Position numbers and translations under genes: made by a program. This document shows, piece by piece, positions 10,389 to 19,037 of a stretch of DNA of 34,990 bases. Source of the stretch: Nitrospinaceae bacterium (lineage in GTDB: Bacteria; Nitrospinota; Nitrospinia; Nitrospinales; VA-1). The stretch's first letter is position 1; the number at the start of each line of letters is the position of its first letter. The stretch is taken from assembly GCA_029937655.1 (NCBI GenBank), contig JAPYPK010000005.1, positions 1 through 34,990 on the forward strand, written 5' to 3'. Under the pieces are notes generated by a model. It searched no databases and was not told the origin of the DNA. It worked only from the letters and a program-made list of their open reading frames with translations.

Positions 10389-10796
10389 TTATATTTTTTT
10401 ATCTAGAGCAAGGTCTAATAATTGTTTCAAGTAATTAGTGTTTGGGTTTTTGAATTTTAAACCAATTTCATAGTAGCTCTTGTCTTGTGCTGTCCCCATG
10501 TTTATATAGTACCGGGGATCCTCCCTAAAAATCGAACGTGTGACCTCACAAGCTAATAAGTTGCTTTCAAGGTGCATAATTGTCGGAATTTTTAATTCGA
10601 AATTCATGCCTAATTTAAGTGTTTTTTTTGATTCGATGCATAATCCACCTGTGGAAAGATCAACGATTCGGATTGTTGCAACCTCCATTTTATTATCTCC
10701 CTTAACCAGCTCGTGCCCATGACCTTTTTTAATGATGCTAGTAAGTTTTTTTATGCCGACGCGGAGAGATGTTCTTTGGTTTTTATTTATAGTCAT
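10389..10796 (-). CDS. PilZ-domain protein (putative c-di-GMP binding)
   Basis: N-terminal RTSLR (RxxxR) and IVDLSTGGLCIES (D/NxSxxG) motifs, followed by a beta-rich PilZ-like segment. Confidence 0.78.
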   Translation of the reverse strand: MTINKNQRTSLRVGIKKLTSIIKKGHGHELVKGDNKMEVATIRIVDLSTGGLCIESKKTLKLGMNFELKIPTIMHLESNLLACEVTRSIFREDPRYYINMGTAQDKSYYEIGLKFKNPNTNYLKQLLDLALDKKI

Positions 10797-10867
10797 GCTA
10801 AAAGATTTTTACCTTTATGGTTGTTTAGCTATTTTTTGCCTATTGGTGGGAGTTAGCTTGGTTTGGG

Positions 10868-11194
10868 TTATGAGTTTTTCCCAAAATCAATAATCAACTC
10901 TTCAGCTAGGTTATTATTTTGAATATGGTGCTCTATAATTATCTCAATATCATTTTTTGTTTTTGGGGAATACCAAACATCATCTGGAAAGACAACCATG
11001 GCAGGTCCATGGGAACATGCATCTAGACAACCTGCTTTGTTGACCCTGATTTCCCTCTTTAGTCCTAGCTCATGGATACGTTTTTTAGCGTAATCTAACA
11101 GATCGTCCGAACCTCTTTCGGAACATGAACCGCGGGGATCATCTTTTGAGCGTTTGTTGTTGCAGATAAAGATGTGTTTTTGAAATCGTGGCAT
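10868..11194 (-). CDS. Thioredoxin-like (2Fe-2S) ferredoxin
   Basis: HIFICNNKRSKDDPRGSCSERG...VNKAGCLDACSHGPAMVVFPDDVWY: four Cys in the pattern of the thioredoxin-fold 2Fe-2S family. Confidence 0.85.
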   Translation of the reverse strand: MPRFQKHIFICNNKRSKDDPRGSCSERGSDDLLDYAKKRIHELGLKREIRVNKAGCLDACSHGPAMVVFPDDVWYSPKTKNDIEIIIEHHIQNNNLAEELIIDFGKNS

Positions 11195-11205
11195 GAGAAT
11201 ATTTT

Positions 11206-12222
11206 TTACACATCAGCCTTAGGTAACTTATGAGATTGGTTCTCTTCATAATACTCTTTGAATTTACCAAAATTCACATAACACCGGTCACAACTATCAG
11301 GGAAGACGGTTACAATAACTCCTTTTTTTATTCTTCGTGCTAATTCTAGTGCTCCACAAAGGGCTGCTGCCGAGGATTGACCTACAAGAATCCCCTCTTT
11401 TTTTTCAAGAGTTTCAACCATATCGTAAGCATCCTCAGTTGAGACGCTTATTTTCCCATCAAGTAGTTCCTCTTTATATATTCCAGGAATAATTGAGCTT
11501 GCCATATGTTTTAAACCCTCTAGTCCGTGTAATTCTTCTTTTGGCTCTAGTGCGTACCCTTGAATGTTTTGATTTAATTCTTTTAGTCTTCGAGTCGTTC
11601 CCATTATGGTTCCTCCTGTCCCAATTCCAGCTATGAAATGGGTAACCTGATGATCTGTTTGTGCCCAGATTTCTTTTGCCGTAGTTTCATAATGAGCTTT
11701 CCAGTTTGAGTCGTTGTTGTATTGGTCTGGCATAAAATAGATATCAGGATTCTCCTGGTAGATTTTTTTTGCAAGAATAATTGCCCCATCAGAGCCTTCA
11801 AATGGACTAGATGTGACAATCTCAGCACCATAAAAATCTGCCATTAGGCCTTTTCTTTCTTTGCAAACATTAGCAGGCATCACCAGCTTTACTTTATAGC
11901 CTTTTATCTTCCCAATAAGGGCATAAGAAATTCCGGTATTCCCTGATGTTGAGTCGATTATAATTTTATTCTTTGTTAGTTTACCGGACTTTTCTCCATC
12001 CTCGATCATCTTGAGGGCGGGACGTGACTTAACTGATCCCCCAGCATTTTTCCATTCGGCTTTTGCAAATATGGTGACGTCTTTAAATTCGTTGCCGATA
12101 TTTTTTATTCTGATTAGAGGAGTGTTGCCTATTGTTTTTAGTACTGAAGTGTCAGCGATGACCGGACAAGTAGGAGTTTGGACTTCTGTTGGAAGTGATA
12201 GTTTCATCTTGGTGTCTGACAT
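11206..12222 (-). CDS. PLP-dependent cysteine synthase family protein (CysM-like)
   Basis: TIGNTPLIRIKNI, AGGSVKSRPALKMIEDGEKSG (PLP Lys), DSTSGNTGISYALIG, GIGTGGTIMGTTRRLKE, VGQSSAAALCGAL. Confidence 0.88.
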   Translation of the reverse strand: MSDTKMKLSLPTEVQTPTCPVIADTSVLKTIGNTPLIRIKNIGNEFKDVTIFAKAEWKNAGGSVKSRPALKMIEDGEKSGKLTKNKIIIDSTSGNTGISYALIGKIKGYKVKLVMPANVCKERKGLMADFYGAEIVTSSPFEGSDGAIILAKKIYQENPDIYFMPDQYNNDSNWKAHYETTAKEIWAQTDHQVTHFIAGIGTGGTIMGTTRRLKELNQNIQGYALEPKEELHGLEGLKHMASSIIPGIYKEELLDGKISVSTEDAYDMVETLEKKEGILVGQSSAAALCGALELARRIKKGVIVTVFPDSCDRCYVNFGKFKEYYEENQSHKLPKADV

Positions 12223-12290
12223 TGATAATTAGATGTCATAATAAAAAAAACGTCTCAGATAAAATGGGCTGATTTTGATGTATTTTATTC

Positions 12291-13097
12291 TCATCTTTGC
12301 AATCCGCAAAACTCTTCATAATCTACCAACTCTTTGATAGTTGGTTTTTCACCGCATACAGGACAATTTGCGTCTTTGCGTAATCGTAGGTTCCTAAATT
12401 CTGTCTTGAGAGCGTCGTATATAAGGAGCTTGCCTACAAGTGGTTTTCCAATTCCAAGTATAAGTTTTAAGACTTCGACAACTTGCAGGTTTCCTATTAC
12501 TCCTGCCAAAACCCCCAAAACTCCACCTTCTTGACAGTTTGGAACCATACCCGGGGGCGGGGGTTCCGGATATAAACATCGGTAACAAGGCCCATCTCCT
12601 GGTTTGAAAACTGTGACCTGTCCTTCGAATCTATAAATACTGCCGTGAATTAGAGTTTTATTTTTCATAACGCAGGCGTCATTAACCAGATACCGTGTTG
12701 GAAAATTATCTGACCCGTCTACAACGTAATCATAGTCTTCGATCAAACGCATGATGTTACTTGAATCCATTTTTTCGTTATAGAGAGTGACGTTTACATC
12801 AGGGTTAAGCGCTTGGATAGTTTTTTTTGCAGATTCTGTTTTTAGCATACCAATGCGTTCGGTCGAATGAATGATCTGCCGTTGGAGATTGCTGAGATCG
12901 ACCTGATCGAAGTCAACAATCCCAAGATTGCCTATACCTGCAGCAGCAAGGTAATAAGCGGCAGGGGAACCTAACCCTCCCGCACCAAGAAGAAGAACCC
13001 TTGCTTCCAGCATTTTTTGCTGGCCAGACCCGCCTACCTCAGGAAGGATGATATGGCGGCTGTAGCGCTCTATCTGTTCATCGGTAAACTCGATCAT
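12291..13097 (-). CDS. E1-like adenylyltransferase (MoeB/ThiF family)
   Basis: RYSRHIILPEVGGSGQQKM, LLLGAGGLGSPAAYYLAAAGIG, D..DLSNLQRQIIH, VDGSDNFPTRYLVND, Zn ligands CYRC and CPVC. Confidence 0.92.
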   Translation of the reverse strand: MIEFTDEQIERYSRHIILPEVGGSGQQKMLEARVLLLGAGGLGSPAAYYLAAAGIGNLGIVDFDQVDLSNLQRQIIHSTERIGMLKTESAKKTIQALNPDVNVTLYNEKMDSSNIMRLIEDYDYVVDGSDNFPTRYLVNDACVMKNKTLIHGSIYRFEGQVTVFKPGDGPCYRCLYPEPPPPGMVPNCQEGGVLGVLAGVIGNLQVVEVLKLILGIGKPLVGKLLIYDALKTEFRNLRLRKDANCPVCGEKPTIKELVDYEEFCGLQR

Positions 13098-13381
13098 TAA
13101 GCTCCAACTCCACCTGCAATAGCTGGGATAATTGAAATCTCGTCCCCATCTTTCACGGTTGTCTTTTCACCTTCGAGAAAACGGATGTCTTCTTCATTTA
13201 CATAAATATTTATAAATCGTCTGGGTGCCCCACTTTCTTCACAAATCCGATCTTTTATTCCGTTAAATTGATTTTCCAGGTTATTTATAATATCGGAAAT
13301 AGTTTCCCCTTCAGCTGAAACTTCAGACTGGTTATCCGTCAGTTTCATTAAAGGGGTGGGAATTCTTACCTTAATTGCCAT
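13097..13381 (-). CDS. Ubiquitin-fold sulfur carrier protein (ThiS/MoaD/CysO-like) with C-terminal GG-VGA
   Basis: 94 aa; VKDGDEISIIPAIAGGVGA at the C-terminus. The stop overlaps the ATG of the MoeB-like gene (TAATG). Confidence 0.88.
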   Translation of the reverse strand: MAIKVRIPTPLMKLTDNQSEVSAEGETISDIINNLENQFNGIKDRICEESGAPRRFINIYVNEEDIRFLEGEKTTVKDGDEISIIPAIAGGVGA

Positions 13382-13403
13382 AATTTAGATCTCCTTAAAA
13401 CTG

Positions 13404-14645
13404 TTATGCGGTTGACAGATTCGAATATATTTCTTCAAAATTATTCAACTTGGGTTCAATGATTACGGGATCGGTAAACTGTCCACTTAAGGCTTCAACC
13501 GTTTTAAGCCCATTTCCTGTTATGCAAATCACTGTAGTCTCATCTGGTTTGATGCGGCCTTGTTGGACCAGTTTTTTTGTAACTCCCACTGTGACGCCAC
13601 CAGCAGTTTCAGTAAAAATGCCTTCTGTCTCAGCAAGAAGTCTCATCGCAAGCACAATTTCTTCATCATTCACATCTTCACCATAGCCACCGCTATCCTT
13701 GGTGGTTTTTACACCATAATAGCCATCAGCTGGATTCCCAATGGCTATAGACTTTGCAATGGTATTAGGTTTTACAGGTGTGATTACATCAGTGTCATTC
13801 TTTATGGCTGTTGTTACAGGTGAACATCCAGTAGCCTGTGCTGCGAATATTTTTGAATTTACTTTTCCTTCCAGAAGGCCAAGCATTTCAAATTCATGAA
13901 ATGCCTTCCAGATTTTTGTTATGAGCGAACTGCCTGCTACTGGAACAATTACATTATCGGGGGTTTTCCAACCTAATTGTTCAGCAATTTCGTAGCCGTA
14001 TGATTTAGACCCATCTCCATAGTAGGGACGAATATTGATGTTTACAAATGCCCATTTATGATGCGCTGCAATTTCACTACAAAGCCGGTTAACATCATCA
14101 TAGGAACCATTTACAGCAACTAGTTGAGTCCCATAAACCATGGTTCCTAAAATTTTTCCAGATTCGAGTCCATCAGGGATAAATATGAAACTTTTTAGTC
14201 CAGCCTCTGCAGAGTGCGCAGCAACAGAGTTCGCTAAATTGCCAGTTGAAGCACACGAGATTGTGTCAAAACCAAATTCAATCGCTTTGGATATCGCCAC
14301 TGCGACTACCCTATCCTTAAATGAAAAAGTAGGATGATTTACGGAATCATTTTTGATGTAAAGGTTGTTTAGGCCGAGCGCCTTACCTAGATTTTTTGCA
14401 CGTACCAAAGGTGTATAACCTACATGATCGCCGACTTTGTTTTCTTCATCCAGAGGCATCAGCTCTTTATAGCGCCACATAGAGGGAGGCCCTGCTAATA
14501 TGGTTGTACGCGATATTTGTTTGCTGATTTTTTCATAGTCGTAGTCTACTTCAAGGGGACCGAAGCAATACTCACACACATGAATCGGTTCCTTGGGAAA
14601 CGCTCTCTTGCACTCTTTACATTTCAATCCTTTTACATATCCCAT
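13404..14645 (-). CDS. thrC: Threonine synthase
   Basis: N-terminal Zn ribbon (CKECKRAF..CEYCFGPLEVDYDY), NPTFSFKDRVVAVAISKA (PLP Lys), CASTGNLANSVAAHSAEAGL, TAGGVTVGVTKKLV. Confidence 0.92.
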   Translation of the reverse strand: MGYVKGLKCKECKRAFPKEPIHVCEYCFGPLEVDYDYEKISKQISRTTILAGPPSMWRYKELMPLDEENKVGDHVGYTPLVRAKNLGKALGLNNLYIKNDSVNHPTFSFKDRVVAVAISKAIEFGFDTISCASTGNLANSVAAHSAEAGLKSFIFIPDGLESGKILGTMVYGTQLVAVNGSYDDVNRLCSEIAAHHKWAFVNINIRPYYGDGSKSYGYEIAEQLGWKTPDNVIVPVAGSSLITKIWKAFHEFEMLGLLEGKVNSKIFAAQATGCSPVTTAIKNDTDVITPVKPNTIAKSIAIGNPADGYYGVKTTKDSGGYGEDVNDEEIVLAMRLLAETEGIFTETAGGVTVGVTKKLVQQGRIKPDETTVICITGNGLKTVEALSGQFTDPVIIEPKLNNFEEIYSNLSTA

Positions 14646-14658
14646 TCCATCGACGTCC

Positions 14659-15600
14659 TTAAAAATATTGGTAAAAACTAAAATACCTTTCAGCGGTATC
14701 GGGTATGATCACAACAACATTTTTCCCGGGTCCTAATTCTTCGGCTACATTGCATGCAGCATAACAGGCAGCACCTGCTGATATCCCAGCAGAAACGCCT
14801 TCTTCCTTTCCTAGTCTTCTGGAGCACTGATATGCGTCATTGTCAGAGACGGGTCTAATTGAGTCGAGAATATCCATATTCAGAACCTTAGGCTTAAAGC
14901 CGGCTCCGATACCCTGTATTTTATGCGGTCCAGGATTTTCTCCTGAAAGGATAGCGGAAGTCGCAGGTTCTACGGCAACTATTTTAATGTCTTTATAATG
15001 TTCTTTGAGACATTCACCAACACCCGTAATGGTTCCTCCTGTCCCGACTCCTGCCACAAAAGCATCAACATTTTCTCCGTTCATTGCAGAGATGATCTCG
15101 GGCCCAGTAGTTTTCTTGTGGATGGCGGGGTTGGCCGGGTTGTTGAACTGTTGTGGCATGAAATAATCTGGGTTTTGAGCTAGAAGTTCTTCCGCTCTTT
15201 CAATAGTGCCTTCCATTCCGAATTCGGCACGACTTAATTCCGTTTTGGCCCCAAAACTTTCAAGGATCATTCTACGTTCAGCACTCATATTTTCTGACAT
15301 GACGAGAATGACTGGATAACCTTTCACAGCGCCGACCATAGCGAGTCCAATTCCTGTATTACCACTCGTTGCTTCAATAATTGTGGAACCTGGTTTTAAG
15401 GTGCCCCGATGTTCGGCATCCTCGACCATTGCTCTGGCTATTCTATCCTTGACGCTTCCACCTGGATTGAAGCACTCCAGCTTGGCATAAATATTGGCCC
15501 CACTTTTCGGGGCGACGTTATTGAGCTTGACTAGTGGCGTTGAACCCACCAGTTGCAAACTATTACTATGTTTCGCCTGAGTGATAGAATTTATTGTCAT
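14659..15600 (-). CDS. cysK: Cysteine synthase A (O-acetylserine sulfhydrylase)
   Basis: LVGSTPLVKLNN, NPGGSVKDRIARAMVEDAE, EATSGNTGIGLAMV, GVGTGGTITGVGE, GISAGAA. Confidence 0.92.
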   Translation of the reverse strand: MTINSITQAKHSNSLQLVGSTPLVKLNNVAPKSGANIYAKLECFNPGGSVKDRIARAMVEDAEHRGTLKPGSTIIEATSGNTGIGLAMVGAVKGYPVILVMSENMSAERRMILESFGAKTELSRAEFGMEGTIERAEELLAQNPDYFMPQQFNNPANPAIHKKTTGPEIISAMNGENVDAFVAGVGTGGTITGVGECLKEHYKDIKIVAVEPATSAILSGENPGPHKIQGIGAGFKPKVLNMDILDSIRPVSDNDAYQCSRRLGKEEGVSAGISAGAACYAACNVAEELGPGKNVVVIIPDTAERYFSFYQYF

Positions 15601-15634
15601 GAGTTTTTTGAATATATATTACGGCAAACTAAAA

Positions 15635-15664
15635 ATTATAAATGATGGATATGTGTCAAGTCAA
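15635..15664 (-). promoter_or_regulatory. Putative sigma70-type promoter for the cysK-led operon
   Basis: On the minus strand: TTGACT-N18-TATAAT (TTGACTTGACACATATCCATCATTTATAAT), about 35 nt upstream of the cysK ATG. Confidence 0.55.
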
Positions 15665-15960
15665 CTGTATAAGTGCTTGTGGATTAGGGAGTTTTCTGGT
15701 TTTTTCAGTGAAATAATTGTTGTGTAGTGTGTTGTAGGGTTATCTTTGGACAGTTAATACTCATAGTTATACTTCTACGTTTTTTAAGGACTGATTTAAT
15801 CTTTGCGTCCTAGAAATACCTAACTTTTAATATTTAGATTTATTTTTGAAATATGCCGAAATATTTTATTTTTTTTGAAAAACTTTGTGCTAGGCGGAGT
15901 GATCTTATAGAAAGGAAGAGGCTATGGAAAATTTTTTAATGATTTGTTAAGGGGGTTTTT

Positions 15961-18462
15961 TTAGCTGCGCGAGTTATGACCCTTTATGCTGCTTAGGCGT
16001 TTTCTTATTTCTCGAGTGGCAATATTTGAATCGTCAACTGTGGAAATGATATGCGGCGTAATAAAAATCATCAACTCCGTTTTCTTGATGGTAGTACTCT
16101 CACTGCTGAATAGTTTCCCCAGATATGGGATATCCATCAAACCCGGAACGCCTACTTCTGTTTGAGATTTGTCTGTTCGCATCAAGCCGCCCATAACAAG
16201 TACCTGATTGTCCTTAAGGACAACCTCGGTATTAACCTCACGTGTATTAAAAGAGGCAGTTGTGATTCCTCCGGACGTAACATCCGGGCCTTTTGAGCTG
16301 ATTTCTTGCCGGATTTTCATGTTCACAAAGTTATCGGAGTTGATCTTGGGTAAAATATCTAGCTTAACGCCTACCTTTTTAAATGAAATTGAGGTCGAGG
16401 TTACAGGCGCTGCTGAATTAGTAGTTAAGGTAGAACTAGCAACGGGGATCTCATCAGTAACCGAAATGCTGGCGGCTTTATTGTCAGATGTAACTAGAAT
16501 TGGGTTTGCAAGAACATCAGCTTGTGCATTCGATGCAAATAGCTCAAGTTTTGCCTTAAGTCGGCTTGCGTTTTCCAGAAGCATACTACCCCCCGGAACC
16601 AGGCTTGCAGTTGCTCCAGCAATTGAAGATCCTAGAATTGAAGTTGAGACTCCCGTTGTCGATAGGGAACCTACTTTGGTAAAATCTATGTTACCCAGTG
16701 CTTCTCCTTCTAAAATCCACTCGATTCCCTTGCGAGTTGCTTCATCAATCTGCACATCAATGATCAAAACCTCAATCAGTACTTGTTGAGGCAACAAATC
16801 TAACTTTTTAATAACTTCGAGAATTGCCGGGTAGTTCCTGGGGCTGGTTCTGATAATGAGGGCATTTGTGTCCTCATCGGGTAATATTGTGACTTCACCC
16901 TCAATATTATCATTTATTCCCCCGGTTAGTTGTATTTGTTTGCTTGTCGGACCACCAAATTTAGGTTGCTTTTTTGTTTGTTTTGACTGAGAAGACTTTT
17001 CTGTTTTAGCTAAACCATCAAAATTCTTTAATTTAGATTGAGCCGACCCTTGTGGTTGAAACAATGAGCTAAGCAGAGTTGACATTTTCCCGGCTTCACC
17101 ATTTTGAACATAATAAACAAATGTGCTGACATCACCCTCTGAAATAGGTTGGTCTAGTTTGTTAACCCAAAATTCGATTGTGGGTAAAATCCGTTCGAAC
17201 GCGTTAACCACTAAAATCGAATTAAGTCTACCAAGAGAAAGAAAGGTTAAAGATTCACCGATGGAATCGGCGTAGCCCATCGAAGAAAATATTTCATTCA
17301 TTTCGTTAACAACTTTGTCCGACTCAGCATTGTTAAGCTTGTATAACTGGATGTCGGAAGATGCGAGTTTGTCTACGTCCAATGCCTCGACTACGTGTAT
17401 TATGCGCCTAACATTGTTGGCCATTTCTATCATCATCAGATTATTTGTTTCTGGAATTTCTATAAAACTGGCATTAGGAGAGAGCAGGGGGGTTATGATT
17501 TTTTTCATTGATTCCACGGAGATATGTTTTAGAGGAATGATCTGGATGATCAGTCGTTCTTTGCCGGGAATGCTGGAGTCGTTTCCGTAGTGGATACTTA
17601 AAGGTTTTCTTGCGGCTTCTTTTACTCCAAGGAATCGATAAAAGTTTCCACTTTTTGTAACAGTTACGTTGTGTAGGGCTAAAATTTGTTCCAGTACAGA
17701 ATATAAATCTTGGACTTGAATTTTATTGAATGTTTGCAGGGTAACTTTCCCCTTCACATGACCTTCTATGATGTAGTCAATTTTTAATAATTCGCTGAAG
17801 GTAGTGATTACATCGTATAACTCGGTTTCTTCAAAGTTCAAGGTGATGTGTTTAGCCTTTATAAGTTCTTTTGGAAGCGGTGGTTCTTGACTGATAACCG
17901 TTTTTAGTTTGTTTAAGGAGAACGGTTTACGGTCTTGAAGTGATATTTTTTCGGCTTTAATTTCATTTTTTAATTTATTGTTTTTTGCTAGGGTAGTATT
18001 TTTTGGGCTATCCTCAATCAAGGTAGTTGAAAGGCTTGATATGAAAAATTTACTTTTATTTTCATCTTCCGCTAGATACCAAGTTTGGTTGTCATGAATA
18101 TTTTTTTGAGTTCGAAGAAGAGAAAAAGTTTGGCCTTTTTCTGCTATACCTGATTTTCCGTATTGACTTCCTGGTCCTTTGCGAAGAGGCACCTTTTCAC
18201 CAGATACCTTAATCAGTCGGCTTATGGATTGACCTGGAATACCTTTTATTCCACTTAGGTCTATCGAGTCAGTAGCATAATTATTTTTACTAGAACTTCT
18301 TTGAGTGGTTTTTGACGCCTTCGATTTGTTTTTTTCTGAAAATACCATCCCGTCGATCGGATTCTTTTCCTTAAATCTCTCAAGGGCAGATTTTCTATTG
18401 CCTAGACAACCCGAGGAAAAATAAACACTTAATATTAAAATCGATAAGAAGATTTTTTTCAT
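15961..18462 (-). CDS. gspD: Type II secretion system secretin, lipoprotein with N-terminal SH3-like segment
   Basis: Lipobox-like SSGC; N0/N1 secretin domains (HITLNFEETELYDVITTFSELLKIDYIIEG); C-terminal secretin core VLVMGGLMRTDKSQTEVGVPGLMDIPYLGKLFSSES..TELMIFITPHII. Confidence 0.93.
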   Translation of the reverse strand: MKKIFLSILILSVYFSSGCLGNRKSALERFKEKNPIDGMVFSEKNKSKASKTTQRSSSKNNYATDSIDLSGIKGIPGQSISRLIKVSGEKVPLRKGPGSQYGKSGIAEKGQTFSLLRTQKNIHDNQTWYLAEDENKSKFFISSLSTTLIEDSPKNTTLAKNNKLKNEIKAEKISLQDRKPFSLNKLKTVISQEPPLPKELIKAKHITLNFEETELYDVITTFSELLKIDYIIEGHVKGKVTLQTFNKIQVQDLYSVLEQILALHNVTVTKSGNFYRFLGVKEAARKPLSIHYGNDSSIPGKERLIIQIIPLKHISVESMKKIITPLLSPNASFIEIPETNNLMMIEMANNVRRIIHVVEALDVDKLASSDIQLYKLNNAESDKVVNEMNEIFSSMGYADSIGESLTFLSLGRLNSILVVNAFERILPTIEFWVNKLDQPISEGDVSTFVYYVQNGEAGKMSTLLSSLFQPQGSAQSKLKNFDGLAKTEKSSQSKQTKKQPKFGGPTSKQIQLTGGINDNIEGEVTILPDEDTNALIIRTSPRNYPAILEVIKKLDLLPQQVLIEVLIIDVQIDEATRKGIEWILEGEALGNIDFTKVGSLSTTGVSTSILGSSIAGATASLVPGGSMLLENASRLKAKLELFASNAQADVLANPILVTSDNKAASISVTDEIPVASSTLTTNSAAPVTSTSISFKKVGVKLDILPKINSDNFVNMKIRQEISSKGPDVTSGGITTASFNTREVNTEVVLKDNQVLVMGGLMRTDKSQTEVGVPGLMDIPYLGKLFSSESTTIKKTELMIFITPHIISTVDDSNIATREIRKRLSSIKGHNSRS

Positions 18463-19037
18463 GTTGTTTTATTATTAGCTGTAGCCATTGATTGAATAAA
18501 TCCACTAATAGTGAGCTGAGCCTGTAATTCTTCTAAATCTGTATCGTTAATTCGTTGAATGGCCATCTCCTCGATGACCATGAATTTCTGATTGCTTTCT
18601 AGCGTGTGTATAAAGTTGGTAAAGTTTCTAAGCTTTGCTCGAGTGGTGACTTTGGTTGATATGGTTAATAAGCCTTCCAGGTACTTAGGTTTATCGACCC
18701 GAAAACGTATAATGTTTACACCTGTTTTGTTTGAAAGGTTCTCGATTAGATGCTGTTGTTCCGATGCCGCTAAGGCTGGTTTAGTTTGATTGAAAAAACG
18801 TTGGTCGAGGGTAGTACGTATTAATTTGTTTTCTTTACTTTTTTCTTTGTAATATGACTTCTGGTTCAAGATTTCATAGCATTTTTGAATAAAAATTAAC
18901 TTGTCCTGTATTTTTTGACTTGTTCTTTTATTTTCTTGATGCAACGGTTGAACAACGAGTATGAAAAGGAACCAAAAAATAATAAAAGTCCCGCCAGCAA
19001 TCAATACTTTTTTGTCTCTAGGTGTTATTTGAATCAT
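18459..19037 (-). CDS. gspM: Type II secretion system protein M-like (PilO/GspM family)
   Basis: Single N-terminal TM helix, coiled coil and ferredoxin-like segment; lies between gspL and gspD. Confidence 0.75.
   Translation of the reverse strand: MIQITPRDKKVLIAGGTFIIFWFLFILVVQPLHQENKRTSQKIQDKLIFIQKCYEILNQKSYYKEKSKENKLIRTTLDQRFFNQTKPALAASEQQHLIENLSNKTGVNIIRFRVDKPKYLEGLLTISTKVTTRAKLRNFTNFIHTLESNQKFMVIEEMAIQRINDTDLEELQAQLTISGFIQSMATANNKTT

Noticed and set aside
15601-15960. Riboswitch or T-box leader upstream of cysK
   Set aside because: No recognisable SAM, T-box or other conserved leader motif; the likely promoter sits so close to cysK that the 5'-UTR would be only ~28 nt.
16208-16789. 193-aa plus-strand ORF inside gspD
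   Set aside because: Antisense to the conserved secretin core; Ser/Leu-rich composition typical of antisense artefacts.
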